Shown piece after piece: positions 60,201 to 64,000 of a stretch of 64,000 nt of DNA. Below the pieces are notes generated by a model. That model was given only the letters and a program-made list of their open reading frames with translations, was not told the DNA's origin and ran no database searches. The stretch is from Pycnopodia helianthoides (lineage: Eukaryota > Echinodermata > Asteroidea > Forcipulatida > Asteriidae). Within the stretch, counting starts at the first letter, position 1; every line of letters starts with the position of its first letter. A program made the position numbers and the translations under genes. The stretch lies in contig CM063251.1 in NCBI GenBank assembly GCA_032158295.1, positions 14,521,757-14,585,756 of the forward strand. The letters are read 5' to 3'.

Positions 60201-62919
60201 AACAACTCGACGAGATTTTGTTGTACCACTTATTTGTGAGTGGTGTTCAAGTAATCGATAATCTGGACGACATTGATTACCACGGACTAGTGAGTATCGA
60301 TGTTTGCATTTTGTGTAGACCTTATGCACATGACGTCATTTGAGTAGGGCGCCCTCACCAAGAGGTCAAAAGGAAGGTGTTCATTTGCCAATGTGGGGGT
60401 TGCTGGAAGCTACAGAGCTGCTCAGAGTGCCTGTCAGACATCAATGTCACTGCTTGATACAATAAACAGGTGGCTGGAATGGTTCCGATTTATCAGAGGT
60501 TTGGATGTGCATGGGCTGTCTTAACCCTGATGCTAAAGGCATGTAGCAGATTTTGTACGCTGGTTGTTGTTGCGGATTTTTTCCCAGCCCATAAAAACAA
60601 CACAGCCCTGGGAACTGACCCCCGACCTCCACCTCCCCCTCCCTACCTCCCCCTGCCCCCGTCCCCCACCCCGACCCCTAGATATGGAATGGTTAAGTCT
60701 AGAATGTCAAGGACGTTCAACTTGCTCTGGGCTTTGCAACTGGGAAAAGGCAATGCAATATATACATATATTTTGTGTGACTCCTGTTGCAGGACATGGG
60801 ACTCGTATATAAGGGTTTTAAAATGAATTTTCTATAAATCTAAACTGTCAAATTCCACTCTACAGAAACCACAAGCCGACCCAACCCAACGGCAGTACCT
60901 CAAGGGGCTTAGGTCGAAGAGTCTCTTGGACAACAACTGGGCAACGCTCGGGTACGCGTACGACGCGCTCTTCGTCATCGCCCTGACGCTCAACGCGTCC
61001 ATCGCTGACCTAGCTGAGATGGTTCCGCCCCGACGACTGGACGAGGTTGGATATGATGACGAGGAGATTGCCAAGACGTTCAGGCGAAACGCTGAAGCTA
61101 TTGACGTATATGGTATCACGGTAAGTTTTTAAATGCTCGGTTTTGGAGGTGTGGTGCCGTAGGGTTATAACACTAGTCTATATCCACACTGACGCCCCCC
61201 GCGAATTCTAGAGCATCAGCGTCAACATTATATTTTCGCGTCTACCAAAAATTGCGTCTTACAAAACTCCGAAAAGAAATGTTGCCTCTGTACCGTGGTA
61301 TGACGTATACAATAGACCTGTGGGTATGATCCAGTTTGCAACCTTGTATCCAAAACGAGGCCTTTCGTATCCAACACGATCGATAGAAAGTTCAAACGAA
61401 TATTGAGCCTTCTGTTGATGATACAAGTGTCAATATTGATGCAAGACAAGAAAGTGGCAATTTAAGTCGGTATTATGTAAAGTCAATCTATGCTGACCTA
61501 ATTATTGCGGCCGGTATAAAGATTTTAAGGCAGTGGATACTTTTGGTAATTACTCAAAAAATACATTACCATAAAAACTTACTTGGTATTAAGGAGCACC
61601 TAAGAGCTGATGATAGTGTAAAGCATTGTGAGAAACGACTCCCTCTGAAGTAATGTAGTTTGTGAGAAAGAGGTAATTTCCCACTAAAATATCTGAGAAA
61701 GGCTTCAGGCATTTGAAAGCACACAATTATATGCAACAAGGGTGTTTTTCTTTCATTATGTCATGAACTTCGTTGCCCAATTGAGCCCAAATTTTCACAG
61801 GTTTAATATTGTATGCATGTTGGGATACCAGGGCGCTGGTCTTTGACAATTACCAAAAGTATATCCTGTTTTTTTTATTTGCCCTATTGCACCGATGCAT
61901 GCTAAAATGTTGTACACTCAAGTGCTTTGATAAACGCCGAATACCCAATGCTTTTCATTATGTCGGTGTGGGGGGGGGGGGCGAACTAAAATCGTATTAT
62001 TCAGTCACCTATTTCTTTTGTTATGCTGGGAGTTTGTTACAAACCGAATAGCATTTCACTGTGGTTGACGCTTACGTGTTCTAGCCAGCAGCAACTCTCT
62101 CGTTCAGACGAGAATGTGCATTTTCATATTTAACTTTGCATGCTTCATGGGATTTTGAAAGACGGATACAAAAATGACCGTGTCCGAATTGGCGGCTACG
62201 GCTACGTCTACGGCTACGGCTGGATCACTGCGTCATAATGACGTCCTTGGCAACACTCTGAGCAACAGGTCAAATTCAGTTTTGTGATGTACTCAATTTT
62301 CAATAGAGTCCTGATGGAAGTTGGGAAAATATTACAAGTTAGACTCTAACCTCACTTAAAACGTTTGGGTACAATGTCATTTTATTTGATGTTCTTTCAG
62401 AGCGAAATTTGAAACATGACGTCATCGGACATCAAAAACAAATGGGTCTGTACAATCCAAAGAGGAATTGTTTGCGCCAGTCGAAAGGTCAAGTTCAATG
62501 CCATTTTGATTGAATATCACCAAAAAATCATAAAATGAACTAAAATTCCACGAAAAAAATTATACAGACTGACAATAATTATCTTTGAAATGTGACGTCA
62601 TCGAATGTTTTTTGGATTTTGACAAAAATTGCACTTGAATGGTATCAGACACAGTGACAGTAACACGTTTAGATGTCAGGTTAGATACTTGTAGTTTGTT
62701 TTGCCATTCTCATAAGGACTGTATTTATTGGGAAATGAGTGGATCTTGAAACTTCAGGTGACCTTGGAGACCCTCTTTAAACCATGTCATTTCATTCACC
62801 AGTTGTTCTCCTCTTCATTTTCTATTCCTTTTTCTTATGTACCAATAAGGACCATCTCGAGATCGGTAAAGACGGGGCACGTGTCTTCACAGAGTATGTT
62901 TACATCGAACAGAGTCAAG
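29988..62919 (+). CDS. GABBR2-like: Gene B: GABA-B receptor-like ectodomain, 5' half (8 exons)
   Basis: Joined exons are 29988-30254, 31691-31828, 35770-35934, 44137-44244, 56514-56579, 60092-60289, 60866-61120 and 62850-62919: 422 codons plus one base. The product has a signal peptide and a bilobed Venus-flytrap domain of the GABA-B family. The exon products align end to end with the GABA-B2 ectodomain without gaps that would need a missing exon. Landmarks are IPATVQTAIDHVN, FNLVQ, NEVNPARVALMKRMNW, DVRIIFIGFYPEAAKRLFC, VPGWYPAGWW and LGYAYDALFVIALTL. Sequons occur at NMT, NWS, NIT and NAS. All internal junctions are phase 0; the last exon ends in phase 1. The transmembrane half is right of the window. 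The cysteines normally forming the lobe-1 disulfide are absent. Gene B is transcribed in the same direction as gene A, 8.5 kb downstream, as expected of tandem paralogues. Confidence 0.92.
30273..30442. mobile_element. Palindromic element next to gene B exon 1
   Basis: TATGAATATGGGAATAAGAG faces CTCTTTTATTCCAACTCATA. Inside, GCCGTTTAAAAACC faces GGTTTTAAACGGC, and AAAGGACCGAG faces CGGTCCTTT-like sequence. The left end is 18 bp after the exon 1 donor. Confidence 0.7.
30443..31690. other. Gene B intron
   Basis: A fragment near 30815-30885 matches, inverted, the GGGACCACTTTGGTCCCACG block at 36290 and 42150. No gene is seen. Confidence 0.5.
31691..31828 (+). CDS. GABBR2-like: Gene B exon 2: lobe 1
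   Basis: A 46-codon phase-0 exon lies between acceptor ATACAG at 31685-31690 and donor GTAAAT at 31829. It reads GGPARALQLLNTFVYTEPHV, then VMMWGPALSSEALVLNEVAA and KFNLVQ. It aligns with the GABA-B2 segment running from the Cys-containing turn to WNLVQ. The family's Cys in the strand-loop after the hydrophobic VMM strand is replaced (GPALSS), matching the loss of its partner in exon 1. Confidence 0.9.
31829..33810. other. Gene B intron, low-complexity patches
   Basis: It contains repeated TTTGATACT units (31900-31960), C-runs (32110-32128), A/T tracts such as AATAAATAAATAAT (32330-32400) and poly(A) at 32683-32706. No gene is seen. Confidence 0.55.
33811..34361. mobile_element. Composite: TTAA MITE copy 2 plus half GACCCGG element
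   Basis: 33811-34203 is the AGGAACATTAC MITE. It continues into the same right half of the GACCCGG element and the same 10 bp of flank (CACCGCATTG) seen at 20132-20283. The composite then ends TGTTCCTTTAA, giving outer TTAAAGGAACA inverted ends. Confidence 0.8.
34362..35061. other. Gene B intron, nothing recognised
   Basis: C-runs lie near 34435-34448 and 34567-34575. No gene or defined element is supported. Confidence 0.5.
35062..35423. mobile_element. TTAA-flanked MITE, CACGTTGCC family
   Basis: It starts TTAAAGAACAGTTGCCTTGG and ends CCAGGGCAACGTGTCCCTTT then AA, inverted and bounded by TTAA. The interior has paired segments around GTGAACTGACACGGTCCGCC. Other copies or fragments lie at 683, 6300, 16703 and 57632. 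Confidence 0.7.
35770..35934 (+). CDS. GABBR2-like: Gene B exon 3: hinge-side lobe 1 to lobe 2
   Basis: A 55-codon phase-0 exon lies between acceptor TTGAAG at 35764-35769 and donor GTGAGT at 35935. It reads VGLANSPSLGQSQKYPFTLR, then VWEEENEVNPARVALMKRMN and WSRCGLIFEEASFRQ. KYPFTLR corresponds to the KYPYFFR block and NPARVALMKRMNW to the NPAxxKLLKxxxW block of GABA-B receptors. It contains one Cys (WSRCG) and an NWS sequon. Confidence 0.92.
36050..36187. mobile_element. Inverted-repeat MITE, GGGCCGATTTCACAAAG
   Basis: GATTTCACAAAGAGATAAGA faces GAGTTTTGTGAAATCGACC. The interior repeats AAGACTAGTCCTA and TAAGACTAGTCTTA motifs. Confidence 0.7.
36660..36850 (+). pseudogene. LINE ORF2 C-terminal remnant
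   Basis: In the frame of 36646-36831 the translation contains SKGQCRNTLLSPRTVALWNS followed by LYPHFVFPPSYNLPQFK. This is the RTxxLWNSLPxHxxxxxSxxxFK end of CR1/Jockey-type reverse transcriptases. No intact RT domain is present. Confidence 0.65.
37312..37690. mobile_element. TTTGGTAATTACTC-family MITE
   Basis: The right end reads GAGTAATCATCAAAAGTGTG then CACTGCC, the reverse complement of the 61531 left end. The interior shares CTGAGAAAGGCTTTATGCCT and AAAAACTACATTACTTCAGA with 15474-15810 and 61531-61867. Confidence 0.65.
37722..38002. mobile_element. GGGCCCAATTT-family element
   Basis: It runs from GGGCCCAATTTTAAAGCGCT to GCAACTCTAGGAAATTGGGC then CC, closely following the order of 25218-25498. 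Confidence 0.7.
38003..38968. other. Gene B intron, nothing recognised
   Basis: A possible inverted pair lies at about 38548 (AGGGGCACTGTCGTCCCGAT) and 38730 (GACAGTGCCCCTTTAA). No gene is seen. Confidence 0.45.
39439..40118. mobile_element. hAT-like MITE, 680 bp, in duplication unit 1
   Basis: Ends CATAGAGCTATATATATTGA and the reverse complement TCAATATATATAGCTCTATG form TIRs of about 30 bp. Flanking GTATCAAA at 39431-39438 and 40119-40126 is an 8-bp target duplication. Its TIR is related to that of the element at 2527. Confidence 0.88.
40933..41611. mobile_element. hAT-like MITE in duplication unit 2
   Basis: This is the same element as 39439-40118 with the same GTATCAAA flanks (40925-40932 and 41612-41619). 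It was carried along by the tandem duplication and did not insert independently. Confidence 0.88.
41969..42102. mobile_element. Near-perfect 134-bp hairpin
   Basis: GGGATTAACAGTGCGATGAG faces CTCATCGCACTGTTAATCCC, and GGTGGCTGGCCGCTG faces CAGCGGCCAGCCACC around a central TTAA. Only a 6-bp asymmetry (TTGGTT versus CC) and one mismatch interrupt roughly 65-bp arms. It begins 13 bp after the tandem duplication. Confidence 0.9.
42113..42852. mobile_element. Inverted-repeat element, GCAAGTCTCGCG ends
   Basis: AGACGGTGCAAGTCTCGCGC faces GCGAGACTTGCATAGTCT. A fragment of the same left end is at 36258-36310. About 740 bp, non-coding. Confidence 0.65.
43072..43293. mobile_element. Fold-back palindrome, family 1 copy b
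   Basis: GCGGGTACAGCCATACATGC faces ATATATGGCTGTATACCCGC. The inner arms carry GGTCTCGACGTTTCGAA and TTCGAAACGTCGAGACC. It shares block order with 12348-12554. The apical part reads CTGAAGACGAGCAGAG followed by CGAAACGTC. Confidence 0.85.
43294..43872. other. Gene B intron, nothing recognised
   Basis: A G-run lies at 43650-43660. No gene or element is supported. Confidence 0.5.
43873..44067. mobile_element. GGCCCAATTTCATAGAGC MITE next to gene B exon 4
   Basis: GGCCCAATTTCATAGAGCTG then CTTAAG faces CTTAAGCAGCTCTATGAAGT then TTGGCCC. About 195 bp; it ends about 70 bp before the exon 4 acceptor. Confidence 0.82.
44137..44244 (+). CDS. GABBR2-like: Gene B exon 4: lobe 2
   Basis: A 36-codon phase-0 exon lies between acceptor TTCACAG (ending 44136) and donor GTAGGA at 44245. 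It reads HFDDLAELLRQSNITVAAME, then VVHDVTQSQEQIRSLQ. It is the helix, strand and helix linking the SFRQ end of exon 3 to the DVRII strand of exon 5. Conservation is weak in this part of the family, so support comes from perfect frame and splice fit on both sides. A CpG-rich minisatellite begins about 30 bp after the donor, and an inverted-repeat MITE ends about 70 bp before the acceptor. Confidence 0.85.
44275..44722. repeat. CpG-rich minisatellite, about 43-bp unit
   Basis: Ten copies centre on TGTGCGCACACGTATGCA, separated by ATGTCGTGAAACAATTCGCG variants or a shorter spacer with AATCACGAA. A two-unit block (short spacer then long spacer) is itself repeated. It starts about 30 bp after gene B exon 4. 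Long open frames on both strands come from the repeat period. Confidence 0.93.
44723..45887. other. Gene B intron, nothing recognised
   Basis: This includes AC-rich patches (45190-45460). No gene is supported. Confidence 0.5.
45888..45988 (-). mobile_element. tRNA-derived SINE, inverted copy
   Basis: This is the reverse complement of the 46447-46560 copy, with the same A and B boxes and tail, at the outer end of the left arm. Confidence 0.78.
46205..46286 (-). mobile_element. Truncated SINE copy at the palindrome centre
   Basis: B box and tail are present (ATTTGAACCAACGACC on the plus strand), but the head is cut at GGCGCTCTACC, directly followed by AAAAAAAGTCGCATCCCC, the junction of the inverted repeat. 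Confidence 0.75.
46447..46560 (+). mobile_element. tRNA-derived SINE
   Basis: The Pol III A box TAGCTCAGTTGGTAGAGC and B box GGTTCAAATCC are intact, with the tRNA-like head GGGCTAGATAGCTCAGTTGG. The tail reads CTTTGTTCAACCCCATACTA. The anticodon loop lacks the invariant U33, and the T stem is mispaired, so it is a SINE head and not a working tRNA. Confidence 0.8.
46561..47560. other. Gene B intron, nothing recognised
   Basis: No gene or defined repeat is supported apart from short C-, T- and G-runs. Confidence 0.5.
47935..48125. mobile_element. GACCCGG-family MITE in duplication unit 1
   Basis: CTCTCTAAAAACTTCCTGAG at the left, then CAGCCTGACCCC and TCTGCGTCAGTTTGACCC in family order. It is diverged. 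Confidence 0.6.
49970..50145. mobile_element. GACCCGG-family MITE in duplication unit 2
   Basis: CACTCTAAAAACTCCCGTGT, then AATTGACCCGGATTCCGG, with CATTTTGACCCGTGTCTGGG later. This is the uninterrupted layout, with TTTAAATGTGATTT at the site where the 19739 MITE inserted in another copy. Confidence 0.65.
52257..52445. mobile_element. GGGCCCAATTT-family element
   Basis: GGGCTCAATTTAATTGCTTA at the left faces TTAAGCAGCTCTATTAAATT then GGGCC. The interior shares GGTATTTTGGCTGGTAACCT with 43873-44067. Confidence 0.7.
53385..53665 (+). pseudogene. LINE 3' end remnant
   Basis: In one frame it reads SNSSFIPRTESLWNSLPGAC, then a stop. This is the C-terminal RTxSLWNSLP block of a CR1-like RT. A 3' tail with AATAAAGACTTCAATAAATA follows. 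A related fragment at 49600-49690 lies in the other duplication unit. Confidence 0.6.
53666..54986. other. Gene B intron
   Basis: About 53824-54186 resembles the TTTGGTAATTACTC-type MITEs (GGCCCTGTACACTATTGGTA at the left). No gene is seen. Confidence 0.5.
54995..55488. mobile_element. hAT-like MITE, 494 bp, G-rich, with 8-bp target duplication
   Basis: It starts CAGCGGCGGCACCAG and ends TAGCGCCGCCGCTG, and is flanked on both sides by TTTGTGAA (54987-54994 and 55489-55496). The interior holds G10-G11 runs on one side and a C17 run near 55456-55472. The 8-bp duplication and CAG ends indicate a hAT-type element; it has no transposase. Confidence 0.9.
55497..56513. other. Gene B intron, nothing recognised
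   Basis: No gene or defined repeat is supported before exon 5. Confidence 0.5.
56514..56579 (+). CDS. GABBR2-like: Gene B exon 5: lobe 2 core strand
   Basis: A short 22-codon phase-0 exon lies between acceptor ATGCAG (ending 56513) and donor GTATGG at 56580. It reads RHDVRIIFIGFYPEAAKRLF then CQ, which is the nearly invariant DVRII...F...AxxxFC block of GABA-B receptors. It is flanked by 12.3-kb and 3.5-kb introns. Confidence 0.93.
57050..57430 (+). pseudogene. LINE ORF2 C-terminal remnant
   Basis: One frame contains RSLRYWGGCSFSHAGPSLWN, then SLPLALRQVLSASSFNQSLK and TYFCSH. This is the FSxAxPxLWNSLPxxLRxxxSxxxFKxxLKTxLF terminus of non-LTR RTs. The 3' tail GTGCGCTTTATAAGAAACTA is typical of CR1/L2-type elements. 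It lies between gene B exons 5 and 6. Confidence 0.75.
57632..58014. mobile_element. CACGTTGCC-family MITE, copy
   Basis: GAAGGAGTACGTTGCCTTCG faces GAAGGCAACGTGACATTGTT, and GCGGTCCGCCATTTTGTGGA lies inside, as in 35062-35423. The ends are mutated. Confidence 0.65.
58015..60091. other. Gene B intron, nothing recognised
   Basis: No gene or defined repeat is supported. A short TATATATATA tract (60023-60032) precedes exon 6. Confidence 0.5.
60092..60289 (+). CDS. GABBR2-like: Gene B exon 6: lobe 2 with PGWY motif
   Basis: A 66-codon phase-0 exon lies between acceptor AATGCAG (ending 60091) and donor GTGAGT at 60290. It begins IYHLGLWGPKYVWVVPGWYP and AGWW. The segment YVWVVPGWYxxxWW is diagnostic for the family and closer to GABA-B2 (IPGWYEPSWW) than GABA-B1. 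NYGCTAEQL follows; its Cys matches the partner of the FC cysteine from exon 5, so this lobe-2 disulfide is kept. Confidence 0.93.
60290..60865. other. Gene B intron
   Basis: 60313-60390 is a fragment of the AATAGACCTT element (GAGTAGGGCGCCCTC and AGAGGTCAAAAG). A C-rich tract lies at 60615-60680. Confidence 0.55.
60866..61120 (+). CDS. GABBR2-like: Gene B exon 7: lobe 1 return segment
   Basis: An 85-codon phase-0 exon lies between acceptor TCTACAG (ending 60865) and donor GTAAGT at 61121. It contains WATLGYAYDALFVIALTLNA, corresponding to GYAYDGIWVIAKTL in GABA-B2, then DDEEIAKTFRRNAEAIDVYG and IT. The YAYDA(L/I)W-type helix is a hallmark of GABA-B ectodomains. It carries an NAS sequon. GC content is visibly higher than in the flanking introns. 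Confidence 0.93.
61121..61530. other. Gene B intron, nothing recognised
   Basis: No gene or defined repeat is supported. Confidence 0.5.
61531..61867. mobile_element. TTTGGTAATTACTC-family MITE, complete copy
   Basis: GGCAGTGGATACTTTTGGTA then ATTACTC at the left faces CAATTACCAAAAGTATATCC then TG at the right. This is the best-preserved copy in the window. Confidence 0.72.
61868..62849. other. Gene B intron with two repeat fragments
   Basis: 62186-62275 is a CGGCTACGG-family fragment. About 62260-62770 is an inverted relative of the 18190-18969 element (shared AAAGAGGAATT and CAATCCAAAG segments and TGACGTCATCG). No gene is seen before exon 8. Confidence 0.5.
62850..62919 (+). CDS. GABBR2-like: Gene B exon 8: end of Venus-flytrap domain
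   Basis: This 70-bp exon lies between acceptor ATAAG (ending 62849) and donor GTAATG at 62920. It reads DHLEIGKDGARVFTEYVYIE and QSQ. It fits the family segment VTGxVxFxNGxRxxTxxFxQFQ that follows the YGIT of exon 7. It ends after one base of the next codon (phase 1), so the next exon lies right of the window. Confidence 0.78.
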
Positions 62920-63070
62920 GTAATGAGTATACCTTACGATTTATTCTTCCTCTAGGTTTGTTTTCCCACAGCGATGGGTCGGTTTGAGTTCTGGTTGGTG
63001 GTGCTATTTGCGGTATTAAGTTCACTCACCGTTAATTCTGATTCAACTATACCCTGTGGGTGGTAGTAAG

Positions 63071-63560
63071 GCTGCTCCTGTGGATCGAGCCTTTAAGCAT
63101 AGTGCACCGCACCTCTGGAACAAACTTCCACTTAACATCAGGAACGCTACTACCTTGGTGTTTTTTAATCTGTTCTGAAGACTTATCTTTTTAGACAAGC
63201 GTTTTACTAATTGTGTGGTTTTTTGCTAATATTGTTTCTCTCCTAAGAACATTTTACATATAGTGTCTTAATGTTAATGCCTTTTTACCGGTTTTTCTGA
63301 TAAATTTTTTAACATGCTTTTGTATGGGGAGTTCTGTAAGGGTCTTGTCTAATCATTTTTGTTATGGATTGTGTATGTTTTACCAATTTATTTGTGTTTT
63401 ATTTGTGATTTTCTTGTTTTTAGCTTTTAAATCATTGTCCTTTTTTGTTGTTGTTGTTTATTTAATTATATTTTGATAGTTTTGCAATTTTGTGTTTTGT
63501 GTTTGTGTACATTTTATGGAATGGGTGAAACTATAAATAAATAAATAATTTTCGTTATTA
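63071..63560 (+). pseudogene. LINE 3' end remnant
   Basis: One frame reads APVDRAFKHSAPHLWNKLPL, then NIRNATTLVFFNLF, a stop, and RLIFLDKRF. This is the AxxLWNxLPxxIRxxxTLxxFxxxLKTxLF end of an RT protein. It is followed by a T-rich 3' region and the terminal repeat ATAAATAAATAA. Confidence 0.75.
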
Positions 63561-63912
63561 TTATTATTTATTAAAATAGAGTTTCTACAGGAGACACATT
63601 GGGCCCAGAGACTAATGTTAGACAGTCAATGTTTAAAAGTATCGGCCTACTGAATGTCAAAACTAATTGATTGTTGATTGTATTCGGCGGCTGTTGTTTG
63701 TGTGTGTCAGGGGAAGGGTAAAGAAGACTCTCTATCTTTTATTAAAAATAAAAATAATACATTTTTAAAAATCAGCGGAAATCTGGCCATGCATTTTAAA
63801 AACTTGTTTTCTTTTGTTTAAATCTCTAAAAGTCAGAGCTCAAATCCGCTTAAAATGCTTATTACGTGTACATTGTTAAAGCGTTGATCAATTCATCATG
63901 TACATGTACATG

Positions 63913-64000
63913 TACTCTAACACTTCCGGGTCAGAATTGACCCGGATTCTGGTCCTGTATGGCCGGGGCCAGACCCATTTATTGGTCAGTGTGACCCGGG
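63913..64000. mobile_element. GACCCGG-family MITE cut by the window end
   Basis: CTCTAACACTTCCGGGTCAG, AATTGACCCGGATTCTGG and GTGACCCGGG follow family order. The right half is outside the window. Confidence 0.65.

Overview
The window is animal nuclear DNA: AT-rich, intron-dense and crowded with small inverted-repeat transposons. The receptor families, a Pat/DIRS-type retroelement and the repeat style suggest an invertebrate deuterostome, most likely an echinoderm. The phylum is inference; no species-specific marker was seen.

Two metabotropic GABA-B receptor-like (class C GPCR) genes lie head to tail on the + strand. Gene A (965-21472) supplies seven 3' exons: TM2 through TM7, the cytoplasmic tail and the stop codon. 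Its 5' half is left of the window. Gene B (29988-62919 and beyond) supplies eight 5' exons: signal peptide and nearly the whole Venus-flytrap ectodomain. Its transmembrane half is right of the window. All exons join in frame, almost all with phase-0 introns. Both resemble GABA-B2 more than GABA-B1. A TATA box lies about 115 bp upstream of the gene B start codon.

The intron between the second and third splice junctions of gene A seen here (3666-13263) holds a complete-looking tyrosine-recombinase retrotransposon of the Pat/DIRS group (6585-12123). It has gag with a CCHC knuckle, RT/RNase H with a Dam-like methylase tail, a tyrosine recombinase, and split direct repeats A1, B1, A2 and B2. Each repeat pair is identical base for base, so the insertion looks young. 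The gag frame is interrupted by a clean GT-AG intron whose removal restores one reading frame.

The rest is introns and intergenic DNA filled with non-autonomous elements. These include hAT-like MITEs with 8-bp target duplications, several TTAA-flanked families, a GACCCGG-rich family that recurs at least seven times, palindromic fold-back elements, tRNA-derived SINE copies in a large inverted repeat, and the degraded 3' ends of five or six LINEs. There are also three notable tandem structures: a 1.49-kb near-identical duplication (38969-41955), an older roughly 2-kb duplication (47.6-53.5 kb), and a CpG-rich minisatellite just 3' of a gene B exon whose repeats are ideal alternating pyrimidine-purine (Z-DNA-prone) tracts.

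No CRISPR, rRNA or functional tRNA gene was found. Most other open frames are short and lack family signatures.
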